Assembly: GCF_000960475.2 (NCBI RefSeq)
Contig: NZ_JZDQ02000015.1
Coordinates: 1-64,000, forward strand
Source of the DNA: Nocardioides luteus
Lineage (GTDB): Bacteria > Actinomycetota > Actinomycetes > Propionibacteriales > Nocardioidaceae
DNA: 64,000 bases
Direction of reading: 5' to 3'
Numbering within the stretch: the stretch's first letter is position 1; each line of letters opens with the position of its first letter. This document shows positions 8,880 to 16,867 of the stretch, in pieces. The position numbers and the translations under genes are program-made. Below the pieces are notes generated by a model. That model saw only the letters and a program-made list of their open reading frames with translations. It was not told where the DNA came from and did no database searches.

Positions 8880-8907
8880 TCGCGCCCACGACCCTCAGGG
8901 TCTGAGT

Positions 8908-8940
8908 CAGGGAGCCCCCGGATCTTCCGGGGGCTCCCTG
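8908..8940 (+). terminator. Intrinsic terminator hairpin
   Basis: A perfect 15-bp GC-rich stem (8908-8922 with 8926-8940) closes a 3-nt loop and is followed by a short T-containing run. It lies 28 bases after the TM-helix protein gene. Confidence 0.8.
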
Positions 8941-8976
8941 CATTTGGCTTGAATCGCTTCGATCATCGACGTAAGA

Positions 8977-8992
8977 TCACGATATATCGCGA
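8977..8992. promoter_or_regulatory. Candidate autoregulatory operator of padR
   Basis: TCACGATATATCGCGA is a 16-bp palindrome with one mismatched pair. It lies 38 bases before the PadR start, in an unusually AT-rich patch. PadR regulators commonly repress their own promoters at such dyads, but the assignment is inferred from position. Confidence 0.4.
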
Positions 8993-9030
8993 AGGAACGC
9001 GATCTAGACTTTCGACATGGGAGAAGAATC

Positions 9031-9873
9031 ATGAACAACAACAACCCTTGGGGTGACTGGATCGACCAGATCGGTCGAGAGTTCGGCAAGGGCGGCCCGC
9101 GCCGCTCCCACGGCTGGCAGGGTGGTCCCGGTTGGGGCGGACCCGGTTGGGGTGGCCCCGGCGGCCCCGGTTGGCAGGGCGGCCACCACGGTCGCGGTCG
9201 CGGACCGGCTGGTCCGCCCCCGTGGATCGCGGCGCTGCTCGGCTTCGACAACCAGCCCCCGCAGCGGCCCGGTCCCCGGGTCCGCCGTGGTGACGTACGC
9301 TCCGCGATCATCTACGTGCTGGCCGAAGCGGCCGAGCAGGCCCAGGTGATCAACGGCTACCAGGTGATCCAGCAGATCTCCGAGCGCAGCTCGGGTGAGT
9401 GGCGGCCGAGCCCCGGCTCGGTCTACCCGACCATCCAGCAGCTCGAGGACGAGGGTCTCGTGGAGTCCGACGACGAGCACGGCCGCCGGGCGATCCGGCT
9501 GACCGAGGCCGGCAAGACCTACGCCACCGAGCACAGCGACGAGCTGGCCGCCGTGTGGAAGCCGTTCGACAAGGCCGTCGACAACGCCCGCGCCGGTGCC
9601 CGTGGTGGCCGCGGCGGCCAGGGCATGGGCGACCTCGCCGGCTTCGGGATCCTCGGCGGCGAGCTCGCCCAGGTGCTCCCGGCCGTGTGGCAGCTCGCCA
9701 CCTCCGGCACCGAGGGCCAGCGCCAGGCGGCCGCCGACATCCTCGCCGACACCCGGCGCAAGCTCTACGGCCTCCTCGCGGCCGGCGACGACGAACACAC
9801 CGTGACCGCCGAGCAGATCGACGAGGTCGAGGAGACGGAGGACGGCGAGCCCGGCCCCGAGCCGAAGGCCTGA
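9031..9873 (+). CDS. PadR-family regulator with Gly/Trp/Pro-rich N-terminus
   Basis: A 280-residue protein. Residues 1-85 are low complexity, with repeated GWGGPG-like units and a PPPWIAALLGF segment. A PadR winged helix follows (about 90-170), with VRSAIIYVLAEAAEQAQVNGY-like and PGSVYPTIQQLEDEGLVES-type segments; the actual PGSVYPTIQQLEDEG is intact. The C-terminal third is helical and ends in an acidic tail. Typical PadR proteins have about 110-180 residues, so this is a long form. GGGAGAAG precedes the ATG. The regulated gene is not adjacent, and self-regulation through the dyad at 8977-8992 is plausible. Confidence 0.85.
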   Translation: MNNNNPWGDWIDQIGREFGKGGPRRSHGWQGGPGWGGPGWGGPGGPGWQGGHHGRGRGPAGPPPWIAALLGFDNQPPQRPGPRVRRGDVRSAIIYVLAEAAEQAQVINGYQVIQQISERSSGEWRPSPGSVYPTIQQLEDEGLVESDDEHGRRAIRLTEAGKTYATEHSDELAAVWKPFDKAVDNARAGARGGRGGQGMGDLAGFGILGGELAQVLPAVWQLATSGTEGQRQAAADILADTRRKLYGLLAAGDDEHTVTAEQIDEVEETEDGEPGPEPKA

Positions 9874-9955
9874 TGTCCCACTCGTGGGGAGAGATCCCCA
9901 CTCGCAGGTAGGTTCCCCACGCTCCGGAGCGTGGGGAACCTACTCATTTGTGGGG
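9871..9955 (+). repeat. 85-bp intergenic repeat, copy 1, with perfect hairpin
   Basis: The unit begins at the padR stop codon. It contains a perfect 36-base palindrome (9908-9925 with 9926-9943), an obvious terminator. A second ungapped copy lies at 10996-11080 and matches at 63 of 85 positions by hand count. The two copies flank the AbiEi/DUF559 gene in direct orientation. Confidence 0.7.
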
Positions 9956-9975
9956 GATCGTTCGGGGCCAGCTGC

Positions 9976-10011
9976 CGTCCACAGGGCATGCTCGGGGTCG
10001 GGTTGTCCACA
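9976..10011. promoter_or_regulatory. DnaA-box-like pair upstream of AbiEi/DUF559 gene
   Basis: TTGTCCACA at 10003-10011 equals the actinobacterial DnaA-box consensus. CCGTCCACA at 9976-9984 is a weaker second copy. They lie 52 and 79 bases before the start. A similar pair (TTATCCACA twice) precedes the unrelated gene at 43313. Confidence 0.5.
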
Positions 10012-10062
10012 GGTCGTCTGATTGCGATTTCGCCACCGACAGGCTGGGTTGATGCTGGCGCC

Positions 10063-10998
10063 ATGAGGTCATTGCGCGCGGTCACCAGGAGGGCCGGCTT
10101 CTTCACCCGGGCCGAGGCCCTTGCGGCGGGCTGCACCATCAACGACATCCGCACGGCCGTGCGTCTCGGTGAATGGCGCCGCCTGCGCAAGGGCGCCTAC
10201 GCCTTCGCCGACGAATGGGCGCCGCTCGAAGACACCGACCGACATTGGCTCCGCACGCGCGCGGCGGTTCGGGCGCTCGGCGACGACGTCGCGGTCAGCC
10301 ACGCGAGTGGGGTGGTCGCGCACGCCATCGACGGCTGGCGGTTGGACCTGGCGCGGATCCACGTGACCCGGCTCGATGGCCGCTCGGGCCGGATCATCGG
10401 CGACGTCGTGCAGCACGAGCGCGGGAAGGGCGATCTCGAGATCCGCAATGTCGCCGGCATCCGGGTGCTGGCGCCGCAGCGGTGTGTGCTCGAGGCAGCG
10501 GTTCACCTCGAGCCGGAAGCGGCCTTCTGTCTCTTGGAGTCCGGGCTGCGTTCGAAGCAGTTCGATCGCGCCGATCTGGAGGCGGCGTACGTCGCGATGC
10601 ACGCCCGGCATCGGATGGGCCGGCTCCAACCCCTGATCGCCATGGCCGGTTCACGGTCGGGATCGGTGGCCGAGTCACGTGGGTCGTGGATCTTCGACCA
10701 GGCCGGCCTGCCTCGGCCGCAGCAGCAGTGGGAGGTGCTGCGCGCCGACGGGAGTCTCGTCGGCGTGGTCGACTGGGTGTGGCACGAGTGGCGGCTGATC
10801 GTGGAGTTCGACGGCAAGGTGAAATACTCCGGCAGGTTCGGCCAGACCGGCACGGACGCCCTCTTCGCCGAGAAGCAGCGGGAGGACGAGATCCGCGAGC
10901 TCACCGGCTATCGGTTCCTCCGGTTGACCTGGGAAGACCTGGCCGACCCTGCTCGGCTCGTGGCCCGTATCCGGGCGATGGCCCGGGCGGCGGTCTGA
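10063..10998 (+). CDS. AbiEi-like HTH protein with DUF559-type nuclease domain
   Basis: About 311 residues. The N-terminus (RRAGFFTRAEALAAGC to WRRLRKGAYAF, residues 8-50) is the AbiEi-antitoxin-type winged helix found in many actinobacterial proteins. The C-terminus (about 225-305) resembles the Vsr/DUF559 branch of PD-(D/E)XK nucleases: VVDWVW, then EFDGK, then EKQREDEIRELTGYRFLRLTW. Asp, Glu and Lys at the core positions are kept, so nuclease activity is plausible but unproven. I see no adjacent AbiEii toxin, so it is not a standard type IV toxin-antitoxin pair. ATG 10063 is chosen because homologous sequence begins there. The gene is flanked by 85-bp repeats and preceded by DnaA-like boxes. 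Confidence 0.75.
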   Translation: MRSLRAVTRRAGFFTRAEALAAGCTINDIRTAVRLGEWRRLRKGAYAFADEWAPLEDTDRHWLRTRAAVRALGDDVAVSHASGVVAHAIDGWRLDLARIHVTRLDGRSGRIIGDVVQHERGKGDLEIRNVAGIRVLAPQRCVLEAAVHLEPEAAFCLLESGLRSKQFDRADLEAAYVAMHARHRMGRLQPLIAMAGSRSGSVAESRGSWIFDQAGLPRPQQQWEVLRADGSLVGVVDWVWHEWRLIVEFDGKVKYSGRFGQTGTDALFAEKQREDEIRELTGYRFLRLTWEDLADPARLVARIRAMARAAV

Positions 10999-11080
10999 TG
11001 CCCCACTCCCCGAGAGACTTCCCCACCCGTCGGAACGTCCCCCATCCTCCGGAGCGTTGGGAATCTCCCGATGGGTGGGG
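10996..11080 (+). repeat. 85-bp intergenic repeat, copy 2
   Basis: The unit begins at the stop codon of the AbiEi/DUF559 gene and aligns without gaps to 9871-9955 (63 of 85 identical by hand count). The central stem around CTCCGGAG (11047-11054) is kept, but its flanks are mismatched. It can serve as a terminator for both convergent genes. Confidence 0.65.
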
Positions 11081-11098
11081 AAATCTCCGCGGGCCGGG

Positions 11099-12331
11099 TC
11101 AGAGTGCCTCGAGGTGGTTGGCCAGGTGGCGGTGTCCGAGGGCCTCGTAGCCGACGATGGTGACCACGGGCGCCAGCGCGACGACGATGAGGCACCACGA
11201 CACCGGCACACCCGCGACCGCGAGCACGACGCTCGCTACCAGCACGACGGCGGTGAGGACGACCAGCAGGATGTGGAACGGGTCGATCACGTGCATGAAC
11301 GAGTTGTAGAGGACGTACAGGAGCAGGGCGTACGCAGCCACGGGGATGGTGACCGACGCGACCGTGCCGACCTCGCCGAGCTTGGACTCGTCCTGGAGCA
11401 GGTAGGCGGCCACGTGGAGACCGGCGCCGGTGGCCGCGATCGAGGCGAAGAGCAGGATGTGGCCGTAGCCCCACAGGAACGAGCGGTCGCGGCGGCGGTG
11501 GAGCACCTCGGCCCAGGGGATCGTGAAGTAGGTCCACCACTGGCCGAAGGTCAGCCCGATCCCGGCGGTGAGCAGCAGGATCGCGTCCAGGCTCCACCCG
11601 ATCTCCGGGTTGTGGACGATCGCCGACACGACCGCGACCGTGCCGATGACGCCCTCGCCGAGGGTGATGATCACCAACAGCCCGTAGCGCTCCGCGATGT
11701 GGTGCGCGTGCCAGGGCGTGCCACCGAAACGGCGCTCGGCGATGAACGGGCCGATCAGCTCGACCACCAGTGGCACCGTCATCGCGGCGAACGCGGTCGG
11801 CACGTCGAGCGGCAGGACGGCGAGGACGCACCAGAGCACCTGCGCCGTGAGGATCGTGGTCAGGTAGACGCGGTGCACGCCGCGCCGGCCGGGATCCTGG
11901 CGCCAGGCGCGCAGCCACTGGCCGCAGAGCGCGACCCGCATCACGACGTACCCGGCGATCAGGATCTCGTTGTGGAGCCGGTCGCCCTCGTGGATGCTCT
12001 CGAACATCTCCGGCAGACCGAGCGCCATGATGATCACGCCGACCATCTGCACCATCGTGAGCAGGCGGAACGCCCAGTCGTCGGTGTCGTAGGCCGAGGC
12101 CATCCAGGAGTAGTTGATCCACGCCCAGCAGATCGCGAACGACGCGAAGCAGAACGCCACGATGCCGGCCCACACGTGTCCTTCAGCGAGCTGATGGGCG
12201 AGCTCGTTGCCGCTCACCCCGAACGCGACGACGAAGGTGAGGTCGAAGAGCAGCTCCAAGGGGGTCGCGGCCCGATGCTCCTCATGCGGGTCGCGTCCGG
12301 TCATCTGCCTCAGGCGGCTCGTTGCAGTCAC
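11099..12331 (-). CDS. Low-temperature-requirement A (LtrA) family membrane protein
   Basis: A 410-residue polytopic protein with about 10-12 TM segments. The N-terminal ATPLELLFDLTFVVAFGVSG motif at residues 22-41 and the later SxxWAWINYSWMASAYDTDD region (actual ICWAWINYSWMASAYDTDD) are diagnostic of LtrA (PF06772). The family's biochemical role is unknown; listerial LtrA was linked to growth in the cold. The GTG start sits 7 bases after a TATCCT -10 box, so the mRNA is probably leaderless. The gene is divergent from the SIMPL gene. Confidence 0.88.
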   Translation of the reverse strand: MTATSRLRQMTGRDPHEEHRAATPLELLFDLTFVVAFGVSGNELAHQLAEGHVWAGIVAFCFASFAICWAWINYSWMASAYDTDDWAFRLLTMVQMVGVIIMALGLPEMFESIHEGDRLHNEILIAGYVVMRVALCGQWLRAWRQDPGRRGVHRVYLTTILTAQVLWCVLAVLPLDVPTAFAAMTVPLVVELIGPFIAERRFGGTPWHAHHIAERYGLLVIITLGEGVIGTVAVVSAIVHNPEIGWSLDAILLLTAGIGLTFGQWWTYFTIPWAEVLHRRRDRSFLWGYGHILLFASIAATGAGLHVAAYLLQDESKLGEVGTVASVTIPVAAYALLLYVLYNSFMHVIDPFHILLVVLTAVVLVASVVLAVAGVPVSWCLIVVALAPVVTIVGYEALGHRHLANHLEAL

Positions 12332-12338
12332 GGTGGTG

Positions 12339-12363
12339 AGGATAGGTGCTGACGGCGTACGTT
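12339..12363. promoter_or_regulatory. Back-to-back leaderless promoters of LtrA and SIMPL genes
   Basis: On the minus strand TATCCT (12344-12339) ends 7 bases before the LtrA GTG. On the plus strand TACGTT (12358-12363) ends 7 bases before the SIMPL ATG. Neither start has a Shine-Dalgarno sequence. Confidence 0.55.
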
Positions 12364-12370
12364 TCCTGGC

Positions 12371-13036
12371 ATGAGCGACATCCTGATCAAGGTGCGTGGG
12401 TCACACAGCGTCGAGGTGGCGCCGGAGCGTGGGGTGGTGTCGGCCGAGATCCGGTTCGAGGGCGCCTCTCCCGAGCCGGTGATGGAGCGGCTGCAGCGCG
12501 GGCTGCACGGCGTGCGGGGCGAGCTCGAGCGACTCGAGCAGGAGGGCGCGATCGAGCGGTTCCTCATCCAGCGGGTGCGCACCTCGGCCGAGCGGCCCTG
12601 GAACCAGGACGGCAAGCGGCTGCCGCTGGTGCACCATGCCTCCGTGGGCCTCGCGGTCGAGTTCGTCGACTTCACGGAGCTGGCGACCTGGGTCGGCCGC
12701 ACCGCCGGCGACGAGGGCCTCCGGATCCACCACGTCGACTGGCGGCTGACCAAGGACAGCCGGCTCAAGGTCGAGCGCGACGTACGTCAGGAGGCGGTGC
12801 GCCAGGCCAAGATCCGGGCACAGGACTACGCCGATGCCCTCGACCTCGGCCCGGTCGCGGTCCGGAGCATCAACGACGTCGGCGTCAGCCGCGAGCTGGC
12901 GTACGAGTCGACGGCCATGCCCATGCCGGCCGCTGCTGCTGCCAAGTTCGCGGACGCCGCCGGGGCCCCGGACCTGGCCTTCGACCCGGACGACATCACG
13001 GTCTACGCCGAGGTCGAGGCGGCGTTCACCGTCTAG
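12371..13036 (+). CDS. SIMPL (DUF541) domain protein
   Basis: A 221-residue SIMPL-domain protein. The N-terminal VRGSHSVEVAPERGVVSAEI and the later ASVGLAVEFVDF and RQAKIRAQDYADALDL segments are typical. Related SIMPL/BP26 proteins are periplasmic or secreted, but no signal peptide is visible here, so this one is probably cytoplasmic. Function unknown. The ATG is probably leaderless. The 3' end overlaps the convergent eda gene by 4 bases. Confidence 0.82.
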   Translation: MSDILIKVRGSHSVEVAPERGVVSAEIRFEGASPEPVMERLQRGLHGVRGELERLEQEGAIERFLIQRVRTSAERPWNQDGKRLPLVHHASVGLAVEFVDFTELATWVGRTAGDEGLRIHHVDWRLTKDSRLKVERDVRQEAVRQAKIRAQDYADALDLGPVAVRSINDVGVSRELAYESTAMPMPAAAAAKFADAAGAPDLAFDPDDITVYAEVEAAFTV

Positions 13037-13662
13037 CGCAGCGCAGCGGTGGCGGCTGCGAGCGCGGTGACGCGGTCCCAGTCGCCGGAGGCGAGCGCGT
13101 CGGCTGGGGTGAGCCAGGAGCCGCCGACGCAGCCGACGTTACGGAGGCTGAGGTAGCTCGGAGCGGTGGCGAGCGAGATACCGCCGGTGGGGCAGAAGCG
13201 CGCGTCGGGGAGAACCGACGGCAGCGAGCCCAGGAACTTGGCGCCGCCGGAGGCCTCGGCCGGGAAGAACTTCATCGCGGTGTGGCCGGTCTCGAGCACC
13301 GCGAGGGCCTCGGAGACGGTGGCGGTGCCGGGCAGGAACGGCAGGCCGGTGTCGCGCATCGCGCCGAGCAGGGTCGGCGTGGCGCCCGGCGAGACCAGGA
13401 ACTGTGCCCCGGCCGCTGCGGCCTCCTTGGCGAGCACCGGGGAGGTCACCGTGCCGGCGCCGATCAGGACCTCCGGCACCTCCTCGGCGATGGCCCGGAT
13501 CGCGTCGAGCGCGACCGGCGTACGCAGCGTCAGCTCGACCACGGGCACGCCACCCTCGGCGAGGGCGCGGGCCACGGGCACCGCCTGGTCGATCGCGTCG
13601 ACGACGACGACCGGGATCACCGGCGAGAGGTCGAGCAGGTCGGTGGACTTCAGGTCAGACAT
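13033..13662 (-). CDS. eda: 2-dehydro-3-deoxyphosphogluconate (KDPG) aldolase
   Basis: A 209-residue class I aldolase that cleaves KDPG to pyruvate and glyceraldehyde-3-phosphate, the last Entner-Doudoroff step. [12 protein letters not shown] (residues 38-49) carries the catalytic Glu. [14 protein letters not shown] carries the Schiff-base Lys. PTGGI and GGSWL form the phosphate site. Length is normal. The start overlaps the end of edd by 8 bases, so the two are translationally coupled in one operon. Regulation is expected from the ROK protein encoded upstream. Confidence 0.95.
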   Translation of the reverse strand: MSDLKSTDLLDLSPVIPVVVVDAIDQAVPVARALAEGGVPVVELTLRTPVALDAIRAIAEEVPEVLIGAGTVTSPVLAKEAAAAGAQFLVSPGATPTLLGAMRDTGLPFLPGTATVSEALAVLETGHTAMKFFPAEASGGAKFLGSLPSVLPDARFCPTGGISLATAPSYLSLRNVGCVGGSWLTPADALASGDWDRVTALAAATAALR

Positions 13663-15520
13663 GGACAGGGCTCTCCTGGGACGATGCGGCGAACTGAAAG
13701 ACGGAGGCGCCGGTGTCGGCGGAGCCGACGGTGGCGCGGAAGGCGCTGAAGAGCTCGCGGCCGGTGCCGCGCCACTCGGCGTCGAGCGGTGCCCGGCCGG
13801 TGGTCGGGCGGTGCGCGAACTCGTCCGGGTCGACGTCGATCGAGAGCGTGCCGGCGACGGCGTCGACGGTGATCAGGTCGCCGTCCTGCACGCGGGCGAG
13901 CGGTCCGCCGAGCGCGGCCTCGGGGGTGAGGTGGATGGCAGCGGGCACCTTGCCGGACGCGCCGGACATCCGGCCGTCGGTGACGATCGCGACGTGCTGA
14001 CCGCGGTCCTGCATCACGCCGAGCGCCGGGGTGAGCTTGTGCAGCTCGGGCATCCCGTTGGCTGCGGGACCCTGGTAGCGGATCACCGCGACGAAGTCGC
14101 GACCGTCGAGGCGCTTCTCGGAGAAGGCGGTGAGGAAGTCGGCCTGGTCGTCGAAGACGATCGCCGGGGCGGAGACCACCCGGTGCTCGGGCGCGACGGC
14201 CGAGGTCTTGATGACCGCGGTGCCGAGGTCGCCGGTCAGCACTCGCAGGCCACCGTCGGGCGAGAACGGGTCCTCGGCCGGCCGCAGCACGTCGAGGTCG
14301 CCGGAGACCGGGGCGCCCTCGACCAGCTCGATCTCGCCGTCGCGGGTGAGTCGGGACTCCTGGGTGTAGGCCGACAGCCCCGGGCCGAGGATCGTGGTGA
14401 CGTCCTCGTGGAGCAGGCCGGCCTCGAGCAGGGTGCGGACCAGGAAGCTCACGCCGCCCGCGGCGTGGAAGTGGTTCACGTCGGCGGAGCCGTTGGGGTA
14501 CATCCGGGTGAGCAGCGGCACCACCGGCGACAGGTCGGAGAGGTCGGCCCAGGTCAGCTGGATCCCGGCGGCGCGGGCGATGGCGACCAGGTGCATGGTG
14601 TGGTTGGTCGAGCCGCCCGAGGCGAGCAGCGCGACGCACGCGTTGATGATCGACTTCTCGTCGATCATCTCGCCGATGCCGGGACCACCGGTGAGCGCCA
14701 GCTCGGTGGCGCGCGCGGCGGCGGCGCGGTTGAGCGCGGCTCGTAGCAGGGTGTCCGGGGAGGCGAACGAGGAGCCCGGCAGGTGCAGGCCGAGCACCTC
14801 CATCAGCAGCTGGTTGGAGTTGGCGGTGCCGTAGAAGGTGCAGGTGCCGCGGGAGTGGTAGCTGGCGGCCTCGGCCTCGAGCAGCTCCTCGCGGGTGGCC
14901 TCGCCCGCTGCGTACCGCTGGCGGACGCGGGCCTTCTCCTTGTTGGGGAGCCCCGAGGACATCGGGCCGGCGGGCACGAAGACGGTCGGCAGATGGCCGA
15001 AGGAGAGCGCGCCGATCAGCAGGCCCGGCACGATCTTGTCGCACACGCCCAGCATCAGCGCCGCGTCGAACATGTCGTGCGAGAGGGCGATCCCGGCCGA
15101 CATCGCGATCACGTCGCGGGAGAAGAGCGAGACCTGCATGCCGTCGCGGCCCTGGGTGATGCCGTCGCACATCGCGGGTACGCCGCCGGCGACCTGCGCC
15201 AGCCCGCCGGCCCGCATCACCGCGGCCTTGAGCAGCGGCGGGTACGTCTCGTAGGGAGCGTGCGCCGAGAGCATGTCGTTGTAGGAGGTCACGATCGCGA
15301 CGTTGGGCTTCGCCGCCGGGGTGATCACCTTGAGCTCGGCCTTCGTCGGCGCGGTGGAGGCCGCGAAACCGTGGGCCAGGTTGCTGCACGCGAGCCGGCC
15401 GCGGGCGGGCCCGGCGACCCGGGCGGCCTCGATGCGGGCCAGGTAGTCGGCCCGGGTGGCGGCGGAACGCTCGATGAGTCGAGCGGTGACGTCGGCGACG
15501 GTGGGGGAAACGGCAGTCAC
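13655..15520 (-). CDS. edd: 6-phosphogluconate dehydratase
   Basis: A 621-residue IlvD/Edd-family [4Fe-4S] dehydratase that converts 6-phosphogluconate to KDPG. Cluster and active-site segments are visible: [53 protein letters not shown] and [19 protein letters not shown]. The GTG start at 15520 ([11 protein letters not shown]) is chosen because TTTGGAGGA lies 4 bases upstream. An in-frame ATG at 15550 would make the protein overlap the operator array. It forms an operon with eda. CTTTGG half-sites of the probable ROK repressor lie directly before the start. Confidence 0.95.
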   Translation of the reverse strand: MTAVSPTVADVTARLIERSAATRADYLARIEAARVAGPARGRLACSNLAHGFAASTAPTKAELKVITPAAKPNVAIVTSYNDMLSAHAPYETYPPLLKAAVMRAGGLAQVAGGVPAMCDGITQGRDGMQVSLFSRDVIAMSAGIALSHDMFDAALMLGVCDKIVPGLLIGALSFGHLPTVFVPAGPMSSGLPNKEKARVRQRYAAGEATREELLEAEAASYHSRGTCTFYGTANSNQLLMEVLGLHLPGSSFASPDTLLRAALNRAAAARATELALTGGPGIGEMIDEKSIINACVALLASGGSTNHTMHLVAIARAAGIQLTWADLSDLSPVVPLLTRMYPNGSADVNHFHAAGGVSFLVRTLLEAGLLHEDVTTILGPGLSAYTQESRLTRDGEIELVEGAPVSGDLDVLRPAEDPFSPDGGLRVLTGDLGTAVIKTSAVAPEHRVVSAPAIVFDDQADFLTAFSEKRLDGRDFVAVIRYQGPAANGMPELHKLTPALGVMQDRGQHVAIVTDGRMSGASGKVPAAIHLTPEAALGGPLARVQDGDLITVDAVAGTLSIDVDPDEFAHRPTTGRAPLDAEWRGTGRELFSAFRATVGSADTGASVFQFAASSQESPVHV

Positions 15521-15527
15521 GGGTCCT

Positions 15528-15601
15528 CCAAAGACAGTGTGCTTTGGCACACAATGTCATGATCTTTGGATCGATACAAGTAAATCTTTGGTACGCCAAA
15601 G
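15528..15601. promoter_or_regulatory. Operator array between edd-eda and the ROK regulator
   Basis: CTTTGG occurs at 15542, 15564 and 15586, exactly 22 bases apart. Inverted partners CCAAAG lie at 15528-15533 and 15596-15601. CTTTGGTACGCCAAAG (15586-15601) is a perfect dyad. Two-turn phasing suggests binding on one helix face by the ROK dimer encoded next door, controlling both divergent promoters. Confidence 0.65.
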
Positions 15602-15612
15602 ACATAAGTGGC

Positions 15613-15618
15613 GTACGC
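15613..15618 (+). promoter_or_regulatory. -10 box of the ROK gene
   Basis: TACGCT ends 7 bases before ATG 15626, consistent with a leaderless transcript. It lies 12 bases past the last CTTTGG dyad, so a bound repressor would block this promoter too. Confidence 0.5.
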
Positions 15619-15625
15619 TGACCCC

Positions 15626-16783
15626 ATGCCCGAGATGACAACCGCCGCCGACGTCCTCGCTCTGGTGCGCTCCGGGCGCGCCCTGACTCGCAGCGATCTG
15701 CAGAAAACCACCGGTCTGTCGCGTACCGCTGTGGTGTCTCGGGTCTCCGCCCTGGTCGAGGCGGGGCTGATCCTCACCGGGGAGGAGCTCGCGTCCACCG
15801 GTGGCCGGCCGCCGGGCTCGCTGACCTTCAACGCCGACGCCGGGGTCGTCCTGGCGGTGGCGATCGGGCGCTCCCGCAGCCAGCTCGCCGTCTTCGACCT
15901 CGACGGCCGCGAGCTCGCCGGCGACACGCGCGACCACGAGGTCGGGATCGCCGCCGACGACCTGATGCCCGACGTGACCGACCGGCTGGAGCGGCTCCTG
16001 GAGGGGATCGAGCCGCCGGTGCTCGGCGTCGGGATGAGCCTGCCGGGCGTCGTCGACCCCGTCCGCCGCGTCTCGGTCGACTCGCCGGTGATGCGGGGCT
16101 GGGACGGCGTCGCGCTCGACCCCTACTTCGACCGTCTCACCGACGGCCCGCTGGTGCTCGTCAACGACACCGATGCGCTGGCCACGGCCGAGCTCTTCGG
16201 GAGCGGGCTGCACCCGAAGGACGCGCTGGTCGTGAAGGCCTCGACCGGCCTCGGCCTGGCGGTGATCGCCGACGGCCGGGTGCTGCGGGGCCACGCCGGT
16301 GCCGTCGGAGAGATCGGGCACACCCGGGTCGAGTCCGCCGGCGAGCGCCCGTGCCGCTGCGGCGCCACCGGCTGCCTGGAGACCGTCGCCGCGGGCTGGG
16401 CGCTGACCCAGGGACTGGTCGACTCCGGTGTCTCCGCCGGGCACATCCGTGACCTGGTGGCCGCCGCGCTGGCCGGCGACGCGATCGCCCGTGGCCTGCT
16501 GCGGGAGGCCGGCCGCCAGCTCGGTGAGGTGCTGGCGATCGCGATCAACCTGCTCAACCCCGAGGTCGTCGTCATCGGCGGCGACATGGCCGCCGCCTTC
16601 GACCTCTTCACCGCGGGTGTCCGCGAGACCGTCTACTCGCGTTCGACCGCCCTTGCCACGCGTGACCTGACCTTCGTCCCCTCCACCCACGCCGACTCCA
16701 CCGGGATGGTCGGCTGCGCCGCGGTCGCCATCAACCATCTGCTCTCGCCCGAGCGGCTCGACGCCCACCTCGCCAAGGCCTGA
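15626..16783 (+). CDS. ROK-family transcriptional regulator of Entner-Doudoroff genes
   Basis: About 385 residues. The N-terminal winged helix (residues 5-65) contains LTRSDLQKTTGLSRTAVVSR. A ROK sugar-kinase-like domain follows, with a GEIGHTRV motif and the zinc site CRCGATGCLE. These proteins are repressors that release DNA on binding a sugar or sugar phosphate. Divergence from edd-eda and the CTTTGG array between them suggest it senses gluconate or 6-phosphogluconate; this is inference. ATG 15626 is preferred over GTG 15608, which would overlap the -10 box. Confidence 0.88.
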   Translation: MPEMTTAADVLALVRSGRALTRSDLQKTTGLSRTAVVSRVSALVEAGLILTGEELASTGGRPPGSLTFNADAGVVLAVAIGRSRSQLAVFDLDGRELAGDTRDHEVGIAADDLMPDVTDRLERLLEGIEPPVLGVGMSLPGVVDPVRRVSVDSPVMRGWDGVALDPYFDRLTDGPLVLVNDTDALATAELFGSGLHPKDALVVKASTGLGLAVIADGRVLRGHAGAVGEIGHTRVESAGERPCRCGATGCLETVAAGWALTQGLVDSGVSAGHIRDLVAAALAGDAIARGLLREAGRQLGEVLAIAINLLNPEVVVIGGDMAAAFDLFTAGVRETVYSRSTALATRDLTFVPSTHADSTGMVGCAAVAINHLLSPERLDAHLAKA

Positions 16784-16867
16784 TCCGGACCAGCGGATTT
16801 CGCTCCCCAAGCCGGCGCGGCGGGGCTAGCCTGCCAGGTCGAGGGTCACCGAGGACGGGAGCAGATC

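Noticed and set aside
10063..10998. Complete type IV toxin-antitoxin system
   Set aside because: Only the AbiEi-like winged helix is present, fused to a nuclease-like domain. No AbiEii nucleotidyltransferase gene is adjacent.
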